Source: CAZOWM01 sp964583615 (GTDB taxonomy: Bacteria > Spirochaetota > B62-G9 > DRHN01). Taken from it: a stretch of 64,000 nucleotides of DNA. Under the pieces are notes generated by a model. That model had not been told where the DNA came from, made no database searches, and worked only from the letters and a program-made list of their open reading frames with translations. Shown here piece after piece: positions 17,881 through 26,287 of the stretch; position 1 is the first letter of the stretch; every line of letters begins with the position of its first letter. The translations under genes and the position numbers were made by a program. The DNA is taken from positions 62,001-126,000 of the forward strand of contig CAZOWM010000001.1 of the NCBI GenBank assembly GCA_964583615.1, written 5' to 3'.

Positions 17881-18636
17881 TCAAAGAAGTTTTATCCTGT
17901 GATAATATTTATCGATCAGTTTTTCATTCGCCTCATCACCGCCGACACGATTCGCACTCATATATACAGGCGGTTCAAATCCTTTGCTCACCATGTATTT
18001 GACCGCTTCTATCTCCATTCTCCTGACAATAAAGGCGTCAGTCACTCCGGATATAGGAGCGAATGGTCGATCAAATCCATCAATTTCGATCACACTATCA
18101 CCAATCGGGTTGTAATCATCAATAAAAAGATCAACAATATCCATTAGATTTTTTTTACTCGGATGCCGCGTAAAGTGATCTTTGGGGATCCCTTTCATCC
18201 AATCAGAACCAGCGACGCCGATCGTGTATGCCTCTCTTTTTTTACATTCAAGTGCAGCATCGATAGTCGCAGCATTTACCCCTATATTGTTGAAAATAAT
18301 AGCTACATCTCCTTTTGCGACTCTGTAATAGTCGATGACCCTGTTCATGTAATCAGGCGTCCTTTCAATCCTCATTCCATGAGTTGCCCCAACAGCTCCA
18401 TAGAGAGCGCCGATAGCAGGGATAAAGTTTACCGCAGCAAGACCGCCCGCGCGATAGAACAGGTCATATGCAGGAAGATGAGTGTGTCCTCCGGTACCGA
18501 TTGCATGCACCAATTTATCAGCAATGATTGCATCCCCCATTGCTTTTCCCGCTTTTTTAAAATTATCCGCTTGTCCCTTTTCAATCTTTTCCAGATATTC
18601 GATGCACAGCTCATAAAATGTTTTCTTTGTGGCCAT
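17881..18636 (-). CDS. SIS-domain sugar isomerase-like protein (UPF0309 type)
   Basis: A 251-aa SIS-domain protein of the UPF0309 group. The SIS fold is seen in the conserved HAIGTGGHTHLPAYDLFYRA near residue 45 and the phosphosugar-site serine/glycine stretch that follows; the C-terminus PPVYMSANRVGGDEANEK is diagnostic of the group. SIS proteins bind or isomerise phosphosugars in the cytoplasm. It is the promoter-proximal gene of the minus-strand sugar operon and starts after a GAGGAGGGAG ribosome site. Its likely role is catabolism of the imported sugar once phosphorylated, but substrate and reaction are not known. Confidence 0.88.
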   Translation of the reverse strand: MATKKTFYELCIEYLEKIEKGQADNFKKAGKAMGDAIIADKLVHAIGTGGHTHLPAYDLFYRAGGLAAVNFIPAIGALYGAVGATHGMRIERTPDYMNRVIDYYRVAKGDVAIIFNNIGVNAATIDAALECKKREAYTIGVAGSDWMKGIPKDHFTRHPSKKNLMDIVDLFIDDYNPIGDSVIEIDGFDRPFAPISGVTDAFIVRRMEIEAVKYMVSKGFEPPVYMSANRVGGDEANEKLIDKYYHRIKLL

Positions 18637-18915
18637 AAAAGCTCCCTCCTCTTATGTTATGTTGGGTTTTACTCTGAATGCTTTCATTGTTTTTACAGGT
18701 GACGAAATACTATAGAAAAATTAATTTGCTCTTTGAGATTTGATCCGCTTTTTAATTATGTTTGGACGATTTCATCATAAATCTTTGTTCTTTAATTTCA
18801 TTACCATTTTACAAGGAATGCAGAATTTGTCAAGTTCTCATCACTTTCACCCGGTTACTTAACATGAAAATAATTATTGCCTTCTGTATTGAATTTAATT
18901 GAAGGAGTGGTTACC
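18637..18915. promoter_or_regulatory. Divergent promoter region between the sugar operon and the SDR gene
   Basis: This AT-rich 279-bp gap separates two head-to-head genes and must hold promoters for both. No convincing -35/-10 pair or palindrome stood out, and no further gene was recognised in either strand. Confidence 0.5.
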
Positions 18916-19677
18916 ATGAGTCTCAAAGAAAAAGTTGCGGTTATTACAGGAGCAGGAAGTGGGATTGGGGAAGCAACCGCCGTTCTATTCGCGAAACAAG
19001 GAGCAAAGGTAGTTGCAAGCGGAATACGTATAGAAGACATAGAGGAAACGGTGAAAACAATCAAGAGGTCCGGCGGAGATGCAATGTACGTCCAAACAGA
19101 TGTATCGATCTCAAAACAGGTGAAAACGATGATTGAAAAAACAACTGAGAACTACGGAAAGATTGATATTCTATTCAATTGTGCAGGAGTAGGGTATTCA
19201 TCAAAATACTGTATGGGGTCAGTTGTTGATACTCCTGAAGAGGACTGGGATTCTGTTCTTGCCATAAATTTAAAAAGTGTCTTTTTAACATGTAAATACA
19301 CCATTCCACACATGATAAAAAATGGCGGCGGTGCTGTTATCAATTGCTCCTCCATGCACAGTGTTGTTGGTTGCGGCGCTGATGCGTATTCTGCATCCAA
19401 AGGAGGAATCAATGCGGTCACACGTGCGTTGGCGGTCGATAATGCGAAATATAATATCCGGGTAAATGCTGTTTCTCCAGGCCCTACCGAAACACCGATG
19501 ATCGCTGATGCCTTGAAGAGTAAAGAAATGAAAAACCATTTGTTGAATACTGTTCCTCTTAAGAGGATCGCGAAGCCTGAAGATATCGCGTATGCTGTTT
19601 TATTCCTTGCTTCTGATGAAGCTTCGTTTATAACCGGACACAATTTAGTTGTGGATGGCGGATTAACGATCAGTTAG
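18916..19677 (+). CDS. Short-chain dehydrogenase/reductase
   Basis: A 253-aa classical SDR that would oxidise or reduce a sugar, polyol or keto acid with NAD(P). The Rossmann motif is TGAGSGIG near residue 12, the structural NCAG motif is present, and the catalytic set is S in NCSSMHS plus YSASKGG. The typical C-terminal SDEASFITGHNLVVDGG closes the fold. The start at 18916 follows a GAAGGAG ribosome site, making the upstream in-frame codons irrelevant. Being divergent from the sugar operon, it probably acts in the same catabolic route; cofactor preference is not clear from the sequence. Confidence 0.95.
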   Translation: MSLKEKVAVITGAGSGIGEATAVLFAKQGAKVVASGIRIEDIEETVKTIKRSGGDAMYVQTDVSISKQVKTMIEKTTENYGKIDILFNCAGVGYSSKYCMGSVVDTPEEDWDSVLAINLKSVFLTCKYTIPHMIKNGGGAVINCSSMHSVVGCGADAYSASKGGINAVTRALAVDNAKYNIRVNAVSPGPTETPMIADALKSKEMKNHLLNTVPLKRIAKPEDIAYAVLFLASDEASFITGHNLVVDGGLTIS

Positions 19678-19850
19678 GCCAATTCTGCAGTCCGAACTTT
19701 ATTGATAGAATCCTTCCATCCTTCATATCTCTCATGCTTGCGGACTAAACCCAACATGGTACAGGATTGTCAAGATTTTCCTTGATATAATTTTGAGGAA
19801 GAGTATGATGAGACAACGGGACAATCGTCATTTGGGCTGCGGTGCTCTGA

Positions 19851-20825
19851 ATGGAGAAACCGGACACGATGCCGAAAAAAAACAGCATAGCTTCACGAAT
19901 AAAGCATGAGTTCCAGCCACTGCTGGGGTTGCTGGCCATCTATGTAATCTTTTCGATACTGTCGCCTACCTTCAGGACTCTGGACACATTTAAAACCATC
20001 CTGACACAGGCGGTAATTCTCGGCACGCTCGCCACAGGTTCTACGATCGTGCTCATTTCCGGCGGACTGGATCTTTCGATAGGCTCTCTATTCGGCCTGA
20101 TCGCGGTGTGTACCGGACGGATGTACCTCTTCGGTGTTCCAACACTGCTGGTCGTCATCCTCAGTCTTGCGGTCGGCGCTGCGTGCGGTGCATTGAACGG
20201 GGCAATCATTGTCGGGACCGAAATCCCGGCTTTTATCGGCACCCTGGGGATGATGAAGGCATACCGTGGGCTTGCCGAACTCCTGGGAGCGAACATGGAC
20301 ATGTCGCAGTTTCCGGAAGCCTTCCAGATGATCGGCCGCGGATATCTGATCCCCATCAGCATCATGATGGCAACTTTCCTGCTGGTGTACGTCATTCTCT
20401 CCCGCACCAAGCTCGGTTTCAACTGTTATGCAATCGGCGGAAGCAACGAAATGGCACGGCGGGCAGGTGTACCGGTGAAGAAGTACTATCTCGTCTATTA
20501 CACGGTCGGAGGCCTGTGCGCCGCGGTATCGGCGATCATTCTCGCCTCAAGGCTGAATTTTACAAATTCGTCATGGGGTGTCGGTTTGGAGCTCAATGCC
20601 ATAGGCGCGGTAATTATCGGCGGCACAAGCCTGACCGGTGGCGTCGGTGGTATCGGCCGTACGGTGATCGGTGTGTTGATTGTGACTACCCTGAACGCGG
20701 GATTGAGCCACCTCGGCGTAAGCTCCTCGTGGCAGCGCATCTCCATCGGAGCGGTTATCATCTTTGCAGTATGGCTCGACATCATGCAGCGCAGAAGGGA
20801 AGCAAGTGGGAATACTGTTCTTTGA
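19851..20825 (+). CDS. Ribose-type ABC transporter permease (RbsC family)
   Basis: A 324-aa permease of the CUT2 sugar class with about eight to ten hydrophobic segments, including the hallmark LISGGLDLSIGSLFGLIAVC and late GGTSLTGGVGGIGRT. It lies directly upstream of a binding-protein gene but no ATPase gene precedes it. Base composition is visibly richer in G and C than in the SDR gene before it and the ATPase gene after the next gene, suggesting a different history for this two-gene unit. The ATG at 19851 lacks a good ribosome site; the ATG at 19869 (MPKKNS) is an alternative. Confidence 0.93.
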   Translation: MEKPDTMPKKNSIASRIKHEFQPLLGLLAIYVIFSILSPTFRTLDTFKTILTQAVILGTLATGSTIVLISGGLDLSIGSLFGLIAVCTGRMYLFGVPTLLVVILSLAVGAACGALNGAIIVGTEIPAFIGTLGMMKAYRGLAELLGANMDMSQFPEAFQMIGRGYLIPISIMMATFLLVYVILSRTKLGFNCYAIGGSNEMARRAGVPVKKYYLVYYTVGGLCAAVSAIILASRLNFTNSSWGVGLELNAIGAVIIGGTSLTGGVGGIGRTVIGVLIVTTLNAGLSHLGVSSSWQRISIGAVIIFAVWLDIMQRRREASGNTVL

Positions 20826-20857
20826 ATAGAATTAATAAAATAGATAAGGAGGAAACC

Positions 20858-21811
20858 ATGAAAAGAATGTACAAACGGGCCGCACTCATCCTGCTCGTGC
20901 TTCTGTGTATCACCGGCCTGGCTTTTGCAAGCAGCGGCAAGGGGCAAAAAGAGGCAGCCGAAGAAGAAGAGATCGTGATCGCGTACTCCGGTTTTCCCGG
21001 CGGGCTCACACCCTTCTGGGCACAGATGGCCCAGTATGTCAAGGAAGAGGCGGATGCCCAAGGGGTAAAGCTCCTCGACATGTCTCCAACCCAGGCTGAC
21101 GCAGCCATGCAGAAGGACTCCGTTGACAACGCCATCAACCGGGGTGTCGACGGCATCATCATCGGCGCAGTAGACAACAGGGCCTTCGGTGAGTCGCTGG
21201 ACAACGCTGCAGCAAAGGGTATTGTATGCGTGGCGGTGGACACTGCTATCGATCACCCCCACATCAGCGCCCTGGCCCAGACCGACAACCTGTCTTCTGC
21301 CCGTCTGCTTGGGCAGTATATCGTGGACCATACCCCCAAAAAGGGAAAAGCCCTGATCCTCGGAGGAACCCTCGGCCACCAGACCGGAGACGCCCGAAGG
21401 GATGGGGTGAAACAGGTCCTGGAAGCAAACGCATTCGAGGTCATCTTCAGGGCCTGCAACTGGGACGACAGATTGGCCTATGAGACCGCCATCAATGAGC
21501 TCGGCGCTCACCCCGACATCGTGGTCGTATTCGGGGCCTGGGACCCCGGCGCTCTTGCAGGTCTCGCTGCGGTGAAGGAGAAGGGGCTTCTTGACCACAT
21601 AAAGGTGTACGGCTTCGACGGGCTTCCCCCTGCAATCAAGTCTATTCAGGACGGTGAGCTCACCGCCACTGTAAAGCAGGACAACAAACAGATGGCTCAG
21701 GTCGTCGTACGGAGTCTGGTAGCACAGATAAAGGGGCAAGAGACCGTGAAAAAGCTCCTGATCGACGGGTTCGTCATCGACAGTTCCAATGCCGATGAGT
21801 ATGCAGAATAG
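20858..21811 (+). CDS. Ribose-type sugar-binding periplasmic protein
   Basis: A 317-aa binding protein of the Peripla_BP_4 family. The signal peptide spans about 1-23 (ALILLVLLCITGLAFA, then SSGKGQKEAAEEEE). Family motifs include GVDGIIIGAVDNRAFG and KVYGFDGLPPAIKSIQDGEL. The start codon follows a perfect AGGAGG site. The gene is 32 nt after the permease gene and ends in a strong terminator, so permease and binding protein form a two-gene unit without their own ATPase on this strand. Confidence 0.95.
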   Translation: MKRMYKRAALILLVLLCITGLAFASSGKGQKEAAEEEEIVIAYSGFPGGLTPFWAQMAQYVKEEADAQGVKLLDMSPTQADAAMQKDSVDNAINRGVDGIIIGAVDNRAFGESLDNAAAKGIVCVAVDTAIDHPHISALAQTDNLSSARLLGQYIVDHTPKKGKALILGGTLGHQTGDARRDGVKQVLEANAFEVIFRACNWDDRLAYETAINELGAHPDIVVVFGAWDPGALAGLAAVKEKGLLDHIKVYGFDGLPPAIKSIQDGELTATVKQDNKQMAQVVVRSLVAQIKGQETVKKLLIDGFVIDSSNADEYAE

Positions 21812-21840
21812 ACCGAAGGCGAGGGAGCATTCTCAGTTGA

Positions 21841-21870
21841 AAAAGCCCCTGATTTTTCAGGGGCTTTTTG
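21841..21870 (+). terminator. Rho-independent terminator after the sugar-binding protein gene
   Basis: A perfect 12-bp stem (AAAAGCCCCTGA at 21841-21852 and TCAGGGGCTTTT at 21857-21868) with a TTTT loop ends in a T-rich tail. The stem is flanked by A- and T-tracts, so it could also terminate the convergent ATPase gene on the other strand. Confidence 0.92.
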
Positions 21871-21896
21871 TTTCCCTAAACGGGCAATTTCGTCAA

Positions 21897-22670
21897 CTAG
21901 CCGTTTAAGATTTGTTCTGCAACACCGGTGATCATGGATACGATTTCATTCGTGTTGGTCTTGTCCTTGATTCGTTCGCCGGTTATCCTTCCGTTTCTCA
22001 AGACAATAATTCTGTCAACAAGTTCAAACACATGAGCGATATTATGGCTGATAATGATTACGGAAACTCCGAACTCTCGCCTGATTCTCTTGATGAGCTC
22101 GATAACCTTTCTCTCCTGTTTCACTCCAAGATTGTTGGTTGGTTCATCGAAGATCAGTATCTTTCCTCCCCAGTAAATCGCTCTTCCCACCGCGATGGAC
22201 TGTTTTTGGCCTCCTGAAAGATTGTTCACCCGTGCATTTATATCTTTGAGTGTTACCCCCAGTCTGGCGAGCAACTGCTCTGTTTCTTTCTTCATATACT
22301 TGTAGTCAACGAAGTTAAACATCTGTCCAAAAATATTGTCCTGATACTTCAACCTTCCTAAAAAAAGATTTGCCGTTGCATCCAAAATCGATATGATTCC
22401 TCCATCCTGATACACTGTTTCAATTCCATAATTTCGTGCATCTTTTGGATTTCCGATATAAGCTTTCTCTCCTTTTATGTAGATCTCTCCGCCATCTTTT
22501 TTGTACACACCCGCAATTGTTTTTATGAGCGTTGACTTCCCCGCCCCGTTATCTCCCACTATTGCAATTATCTCATTTTCATAGAGTTTCACATGTATAC
22601 TGTCAATGGCTTTGATTCCCCCAAAATGCTTGCTCAATCCTCTTGTTTCTAAAACAACATTCCTCTCCAA
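21897..22670 (-). CDS. Single-domain sugar ABC transporter ATPase (RbsA/FrcA-like half)
   Basis: A 257-aa ATPase corresponding to one half of the usual tandem RbsA protein. Walker A GDNGAGKST, the TVYQDG Q-loop, signature LSGGQKQSI, Walker B ILIFDEPTNNLG and H-loop IISHN are intact. It starts at TTG (22670), eight bases after GGAG. It points toward the preceding permease/binding-protein pair and away from the next binding-protein gene, so its partner is ambiguous: it could energise the ATPase-less pair at 19851-21811 or a system elsewhere. Two such single-domain ATPases with their own permeases lie further along. Confidence 0.93.
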   Translation of the reverse strand: MERNVVLETRGLSKHFGGIKAIDSIHVKLYENEIIAIVGDNGAGKSTLIKTIAGVYKKDGGEIYIKGEKAYIGNPKDARNYGIETVYQDGGIISILDATANLFLGRLKYQDNIFGQMFNFVDYKYMKKETEQLLARLGVTLKDINARVNNLSGGQKQSIAVGRAIYWGGKILIFDEPTNNLGVKQERKVIELIKRIRREFGVSVIIISHNIAHVFELVDRIIVLRNGRITGERIKDKTNTNEIVSMITGVAEQILNG

Positions 22671-22803
22671 TTTCTTTGCTCCGTGAAAATTCTTTTTTCT
22701 TTCATCATACTACTCTCCAAAATATTATCAAGAAAAATCCTATCCTTTGGATAAAGGCCGGCATAATGTCCGTAATTCTTAAATGACAAAAATACTTTTT
22801 TTA

Positions 22804-22851
22804 TTGACAAAGAGCACGATTCATGATATGAATGTAATCGATTTCATGAAA
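22804..22851 (+). promoter_or_regulatory. Promoter and palindromic operators of the sugar-uptake operon
   Basis: TTGACA (22804-22809) and TATGAA (22827-22832) are 17 bp apart and would drive the binding-protein gene at 22862. A palindrome ATTCAT-GAT-ATGAAT (22819-22833) covers the -10, and a second palindrome TTTCATGAAA (22842-22851) lies at the expected transcript start. Both share the half-site TTCATGA, as expected for a dimeric repressor. Confidence 0.65.
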
Positions 22852-22861
22852 GGAGAAAATT

Positions 22862-23950
22862 ATGAAAAAAAAGAGAGTTTTCATTCTGTTCACCACTGTT
22901 TTATTACTAACGTTTTCCTTTTCTTTCGTGTACGCTGAGGGGAAAAAAGAAGCTCAGGGAACAAAAGAGGAGGAAGTTTATAAAATCGGGTACATCACCC
23001 GGCTGTCTGTACCGTGGTGGATCGTGTGCGAGGAGGGATTTCGGGCCGCTGCCAAAGATTTCGGTTTTAAACCCGTTGTTTACCACCCGCCGCAATTGAC
23101 GGTTGAGGACCAGGTACGTGTTATGGAAAGCTGGGTTGCGGCTGGATTGGACGGGATCTTCATAGGCCCGAATGATCCTGCAGCGCCGATCGGTGTGATA
23201 AACAGCGCTCTTGATGCAGGAATACCGGTACTGTGCGGGTATGGTGTGGATTCACCTGACAGCGACAGGCTCCTGTTTGTGGGATACGACCCATACCAGC
23301 TCGGAGTTGCGCTTGGTAAAGGGATACTTGCACTTCTGGAGCAACAAGGAATCAGACCGCCCGGAAAAATCAGCTATCATACCGGGGGCATGGTGTCTAC
23401 AGAAGATGTGGCAAGCCTCGACGGCTTCAGTGAACCCATCGAAGCTGCAGGGTTTACTGTCGTTGAGCCGGTTTTGGACGACGGCGATCCTGCAAAGGCC
23501 ATGGCCCTCGCCATGCAAACCATAGAGCTGTATCCGGATCTCGTGGGAATGCTCGGCTACTATGATTACACCGGACCATCGCTTGGAAAAGCTGTGACCG
23601 ACGCCGGGAAAATAGACGAGATTGTTGTGCAGGCGGATGGACTCATCGGGGAGATGGTTCCATACATGAAAACAGGTGCCATTGACGCGACGATCGATCT
23701 CGTGCAGTGGGACGGGAGCTATCTTGCAGGGGAGATCCTCTACAAACTTCTCGAGGCCGGCAAGGAAAACTGGGACAGTGTCTTGAAAGAATATCACCCG
23801 GAATATCCGAAAAACAAGGAGCGATTGCTCGGGTTTGGCTGGGTGACATATGATAAAGTTGATGTCGAGAAGTGGCCGGAAATCGCTTGGATTATGACAA
23901 TTCCAGAGCATCAAAAAAAGTATCCGGAGGCCTGGGAGATCATACGGTAG
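22862..23950 (+). CDS. Sugar ABC transporter substrate-binding protein (Peripla_BP_4)
   Basis: A 362-aa periplasmic sugar-binding protein. The signal peptide is about 1-25, ending before EGKKEAQGTKEEE. Family traits are the mature start YKIGYITRLSVPWW, AAGLDGIFIGPNDPAAPIGV near the hinge, and the closing aromatic-rich region. The start follows AAAGGAG. It heads a plus-strand operon with an ATPase, a permease, L-rhamnose mutarotase and a UroD-family gene. With the mutarotase this points to a 6-deoxyhexose such as rhamnose or a derivative as the ligand, which is inference. Confidence 0.95.
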   Translation: MKKKRVFILFTTVLLLTFSFSFVYAEGKKEAQGTKEEEVYKIGYITRLSVPWWIVCEEGFRAAAKDFGFKPVVYHPPQLTVEDQVRVMESWVAAGLDGIFIGPNDPAAPIGVINSALDAGIPVLCGYGVDSPDSDRLLFVGYDPYQLGVALGKGILALLEQQGIRPPGKISYHTGGMVSTEDVASLDGFSEPIEAAGFTVVEPVLDDGDPAKAMALAMQTIELYPDLVGMLGYYDYTGPSLGKAVTDAGKIDEIVVQADGLIGEMVPYMKTGAIDATIDLVQWDGSYLAGEILYKLLEAGKENWDSVLKEYHPEYPKNKERLLGFGWVTYDKVDVEKWPEIAWIMTIPEHQKKYPEAWEIIR

Positions 23951-23975
23951 AGTAAATTCCCGGTAAATGCCTCGG

Positions 23976-24066
23976 TTTTACTTTTAATTTTTCGACTTTG
24001 TCTCGAAATTGCGTGAGATCGCACCGTATAGCTAATACTCACGAAATAAAAGTAACTTGCTTTTTT
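23976..24066 (+). ncRNA. Candidate structured intercistronic RNA (three-way junction) with T-tract
   Basis: Three nested helices can be drawn by eye: P1, TTACTTTTA (23978-23986) with TAAAAGTAA (24047-24055); P2, TTCGA (23991-23995) with TCGAA (24003-24007); P3, CGTGAG (24012-24017) with CTCACG (24038-24043). Six T residues follow at 24061-24066. The element lies in the 186-nt gap between the binding-protein and ATPase genes. It could be an attenuator, an mRNA stabiliser or a ligand-sensing RNA. No known riboswitch class was recognised. Confidence 0.45.
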
Positions 24067-24136
24067 AGTGACGGATCCGTGTGATTTTGAGACAAGGTCT
24101 GTTTTTTTCAAAAATTTCAGTCAAGGATTGATCACA

Positions 24137-24886
24137 ATGCGGGAAATAATAAGAGGGGAAAAAATAACGAAAAAATACGGCAATGTGTTTGCCTTGAAAG
24201 GAATTGATTTTACCATCCATGAAAAAGAGATAATCGGATTAATTGGTGACAACGGGGCGGGGAAATCAACCCTGTTAAACATTCTCATCGGATTGTTTCC
24301 GCCGGATGATGGTAAAATTTTTCTTGAAGGAAAAGAAACACATTTTTCCTCCCCCGCAGACGCCAGAAGAAAAGGCATAGAAATTGTGTATCAATTCGAA
24401 AATCTGGTCGAAGGATTGAGTGTTTATAAAAACTTCTTCTTGGGAAGGGAAATTCTCAAAAAAGCAGGATTCGTGAAAGTGCTCGACAGGGGAAAAATGA
24501 GAACTATAAGCGAAGACATACTGGCCGAGATCGGTATCACAAAAGACTCTGACTCTTTGATTGAGTCTCTTTCAGGGGGAGAAAGACAGGCCGTCGCTCT
24601 CGGGAGAGCGTTTCACTTCGGGACAAATATCTTACTCTTGGATGAACCGACGAGAAACCTGTCACTAAAGGAAATAGATCGATCGTTGAAACGGATAATA
24701 ACACTCCACGAAAAAACCACCATGTCTATCATCTTTGTCACACACAATGTCCGTCATATATTCCCTATCGCGGACAGACTCATCGTGCTCGACAGGGGAG
24801 AAAAAATTTGTGACAAGAAGACCGAAGAAACCACAATCGAAGAAATTGTCCTGATGATTGCAAAAGAAAAAGTACACCTCCATTGA
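24137..24886 (+). CDS. Single-domain sugar ABC transporter ATPase
   Basis: A 249-aa ATPase of the CUT2 (ribose) class with one nucleotide-binding domain. Walker A GDNGAGKST, Q-loop VYQFEN, signature LSGGERQAV, Walker B LLLDEPTRNLSLKE and H-loop VTHN are present. The start at 24137 (MREIIRGEKI) is taken because it follows AAGGA and begins the family N-terminus; the frame is open upstream but that stretch is untranslated leader. It is followed 13 nt later by the permease gene, so both are probably made from one message together with the binding protein. Confidence 0.93.
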   Translation: MREIIRGEKITKKYGNVFALKGIDFTIHEKEIIGLIGDNGAGKSTLLNILIGLFPPDDGKIFLEGKETHFSSPADARRKGIEIVYQFENLVEGLSVYKNFFLGREILKKAGFVKVLDRGKMRTISEDILAEIGITKDSDSLIESLSGGERQAVALGRAFHFGTNILLLDEPTRNLSLKEIDRSLKRIITLHEKTTMSIIFVTHNVRHIFPIADRLIVLDRGEKICDKKTEETTIEEIVLMIAKEKVHLH

Positions 24887-24899
24887 AAAGGGGAAGTGT

Positions 24900-25886
24900 G
24901 TGAAACGAACACTTGATTTTTTACAAAAAGGCATCTCTATCACAGAGGTGAATAGATCCATCTTACTCCTTGTTTTATCGTTTGGGATATATATTTTTAA
25001 CCCGTTTTTCTACACAGGGCCGAATTTACGACTAATCGTCGTGTGGGGGTCCATTTTTTCGTTAATGGTTCTGGGGGAGATGCTCTATCTGATTCCCGCC
25101 GGGCTTGATTTGTCTTTCGGAGGAGTCATCTGCATATCAAATGTCTTTGCCGCAATATTCATCATGTGGTACGGTCTTCCGGTATGGCTTTCAGTACTCA
25201 TCGTGCTGGTATTGGGATTTGGAATAGGTATAGCAACGGGTCTATTCGGGAATTATTTTTCACCTCCGTTTCGGTTCATTCTTCCGGTGTTTATTTTTAC
25301 CCTGATGCTGAATTTCGTACTCGTCGGACTGGCAAGGATCATCACCAGGGCCTTCCCCGTGTACGGGCTGCCCGATTCATATTCCCTTATCGCCAAAACG
25401 AAGTGGGGTACGGTTCCCATCGTGTTCGTGTATCTAATGGGAATTCTTGCGGTGTTTGTGTTTTTCTTCTATTTTCGGCCCATAGGCTGGCAGATTTTTT
25501 CTACAGGATTGAACGACAAAGTCGCAAGAAAAGTAGGCATCAACGTAAAAAAAGTGCGATTAATTTGCTGCGGTACCGGGTCTTTGATCCAGGCGTTTGC
25601 CGGCGTTATTGTGGGCTCATATTTAGCTGAAGGATCGGTTTTGATAGGGCCGCCGTATCTATTGCCCATTCTCGCAGGTGCGTTTATCGGAGGGATAAGC
25701 CTTGCCGGAGGGGAGGGGTCGCCCTTTGGCGCGATACTGGGCGGGTTCACCGTGTACCTGATTGAAAACATCATCGTCATTCTCGCGGTGTCTGCATTTT
25801 GGAAAGAAGTAATCACGGGGTTCTTTCTGTTCTTTTTCGTTATATTTGATTTCTATCACCGAAAACGGAGAGCAGTTCTCCAGTAG
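24900..25886 (+). CDS. Ribose-type ABC transporter permease
   Basis: A 328-aa permease of the BPD_transp_2 family with about nine hydrophobic segments. The diagnostic loop YLIPAGLDLSFGGVICISN and the late GGISLAGGEGSPFGAILGG match the RbsC family, though sequence similarity to the other permeases in this window is modest. The GTG at 24900 is chosen because AAAGGGGAAG stands just upstream; a start at 24858 would overlap the ATPase gene by 29 nt. It forms the membrane part of the 22.8-27.3 kb sugar operon. Confidence 0.92.
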   Translation: MKRTLDFLQKGISITEVNRSILLLVLSFGIYIFNPFFYTGPNLRLIVVWGSIFSLMVLGEMLYLIPAGLDLSFGGVICISNVFAAIFIMWYGLPVWLSVLIVLVLGFGIGIATGLFGNYFSPPFRFILPVFIFTLMLNFVLVGLARIITRAFPVYGLPDSYSLIAKTKWGTVPIVFVYLMGILAVFVFFFYFRPIGWQIFSTGLNDKVARKVGINVKKVRLICCGTGSLIQAFAGVIVGSYLAEGSVLIGPPYLLPILAGAFIGGISLAGGEGSPFGAILGGFTVYLIENIIVILAVSAFWKEVITGFFLFFFVIFDFYHRKRRAVLQ

Positions 25887-25903
25887 ATGTGCAGGAGGTT
25901 CTT

Positions 25904-26227
25904 ATGGAAAGGCATGGATCCGTTCTACGGGTTAAACCGGAAAAACTCGAAGAATACAAACGGTATCACCGCGAGGTATGGCCTGAAATACTCGATATGA
26001 TAAAAAAATGCAACATCCGTAACTATTCCATCTATCACAAGGATGGCTACCTTTTCAGCTACTTCGAGTATCACGGGGACGATTTCAATGCGGATATGGA
26101 GCGTATGGCCGCCGATCCGAAGACACAGGAGTGGTGGGCTATCATGAAACCGATGCAGCAGCCGCTTTCCACGAGGGGCGAGGGAGAGTGGTGGGCAGAG
26201 ATGGAAGAGGTTTTCCACACGGACTGA
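25904..26227 (+). CDS. rhaM: L-rhamnose mutarotase family protein
   Basis: A 107-aa protein matching the length and pattern of RhaM, the enzyme that interconverts alpha and beta anomers of L-rhamnose. Seen motifs are RVKPEKLEEYKRYHREVWPE at the start, YSIYHKDGYLFSYFEYHGDD in the middle and the tryptophan-rich KTQEWWAIMKPMQQPL near the end. H28 of RYHREVWPE lies at the catalytic histidine position of the family. The start at 25904 follows AGGAGG six bases upstream. It sits between the permease and a UroD-family gene and suggests a deoxyhexose ligand for this importer; related mutarotases may act on other sugars. Confidence 0.9.
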   Translation: MERHGSVLRVKPEKLEEYKRYHREVWPEILDMIKKCNIRNYSIYHKDGYLFSYFEYHGDDFNADMERMAADPKTQEWWAIMKPMQQPLSTRGEGEWWAEMEEVFHTD

Positions 26228-26287
26228 TCACTCCGGTATTCGTGAAAACACCGTGTCCCAATTTCCGATTTTTTCTGGGGGAGCTTT

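Noticed and set aside
19762..19791. TATAAT at 19786 as a promoter for the ribose-type permease
   Set aside because: No acceptable -35 at 16-18 bp; the TTGTCA nearby is only 12 bp away.
20498..21739. A 413-codon open frame on the minus strand
   Set aside because: It lies entirely antisense to the permease and binding-protein genes, has no recognisable protein motif and reflects the GC-rich codons of those genes.
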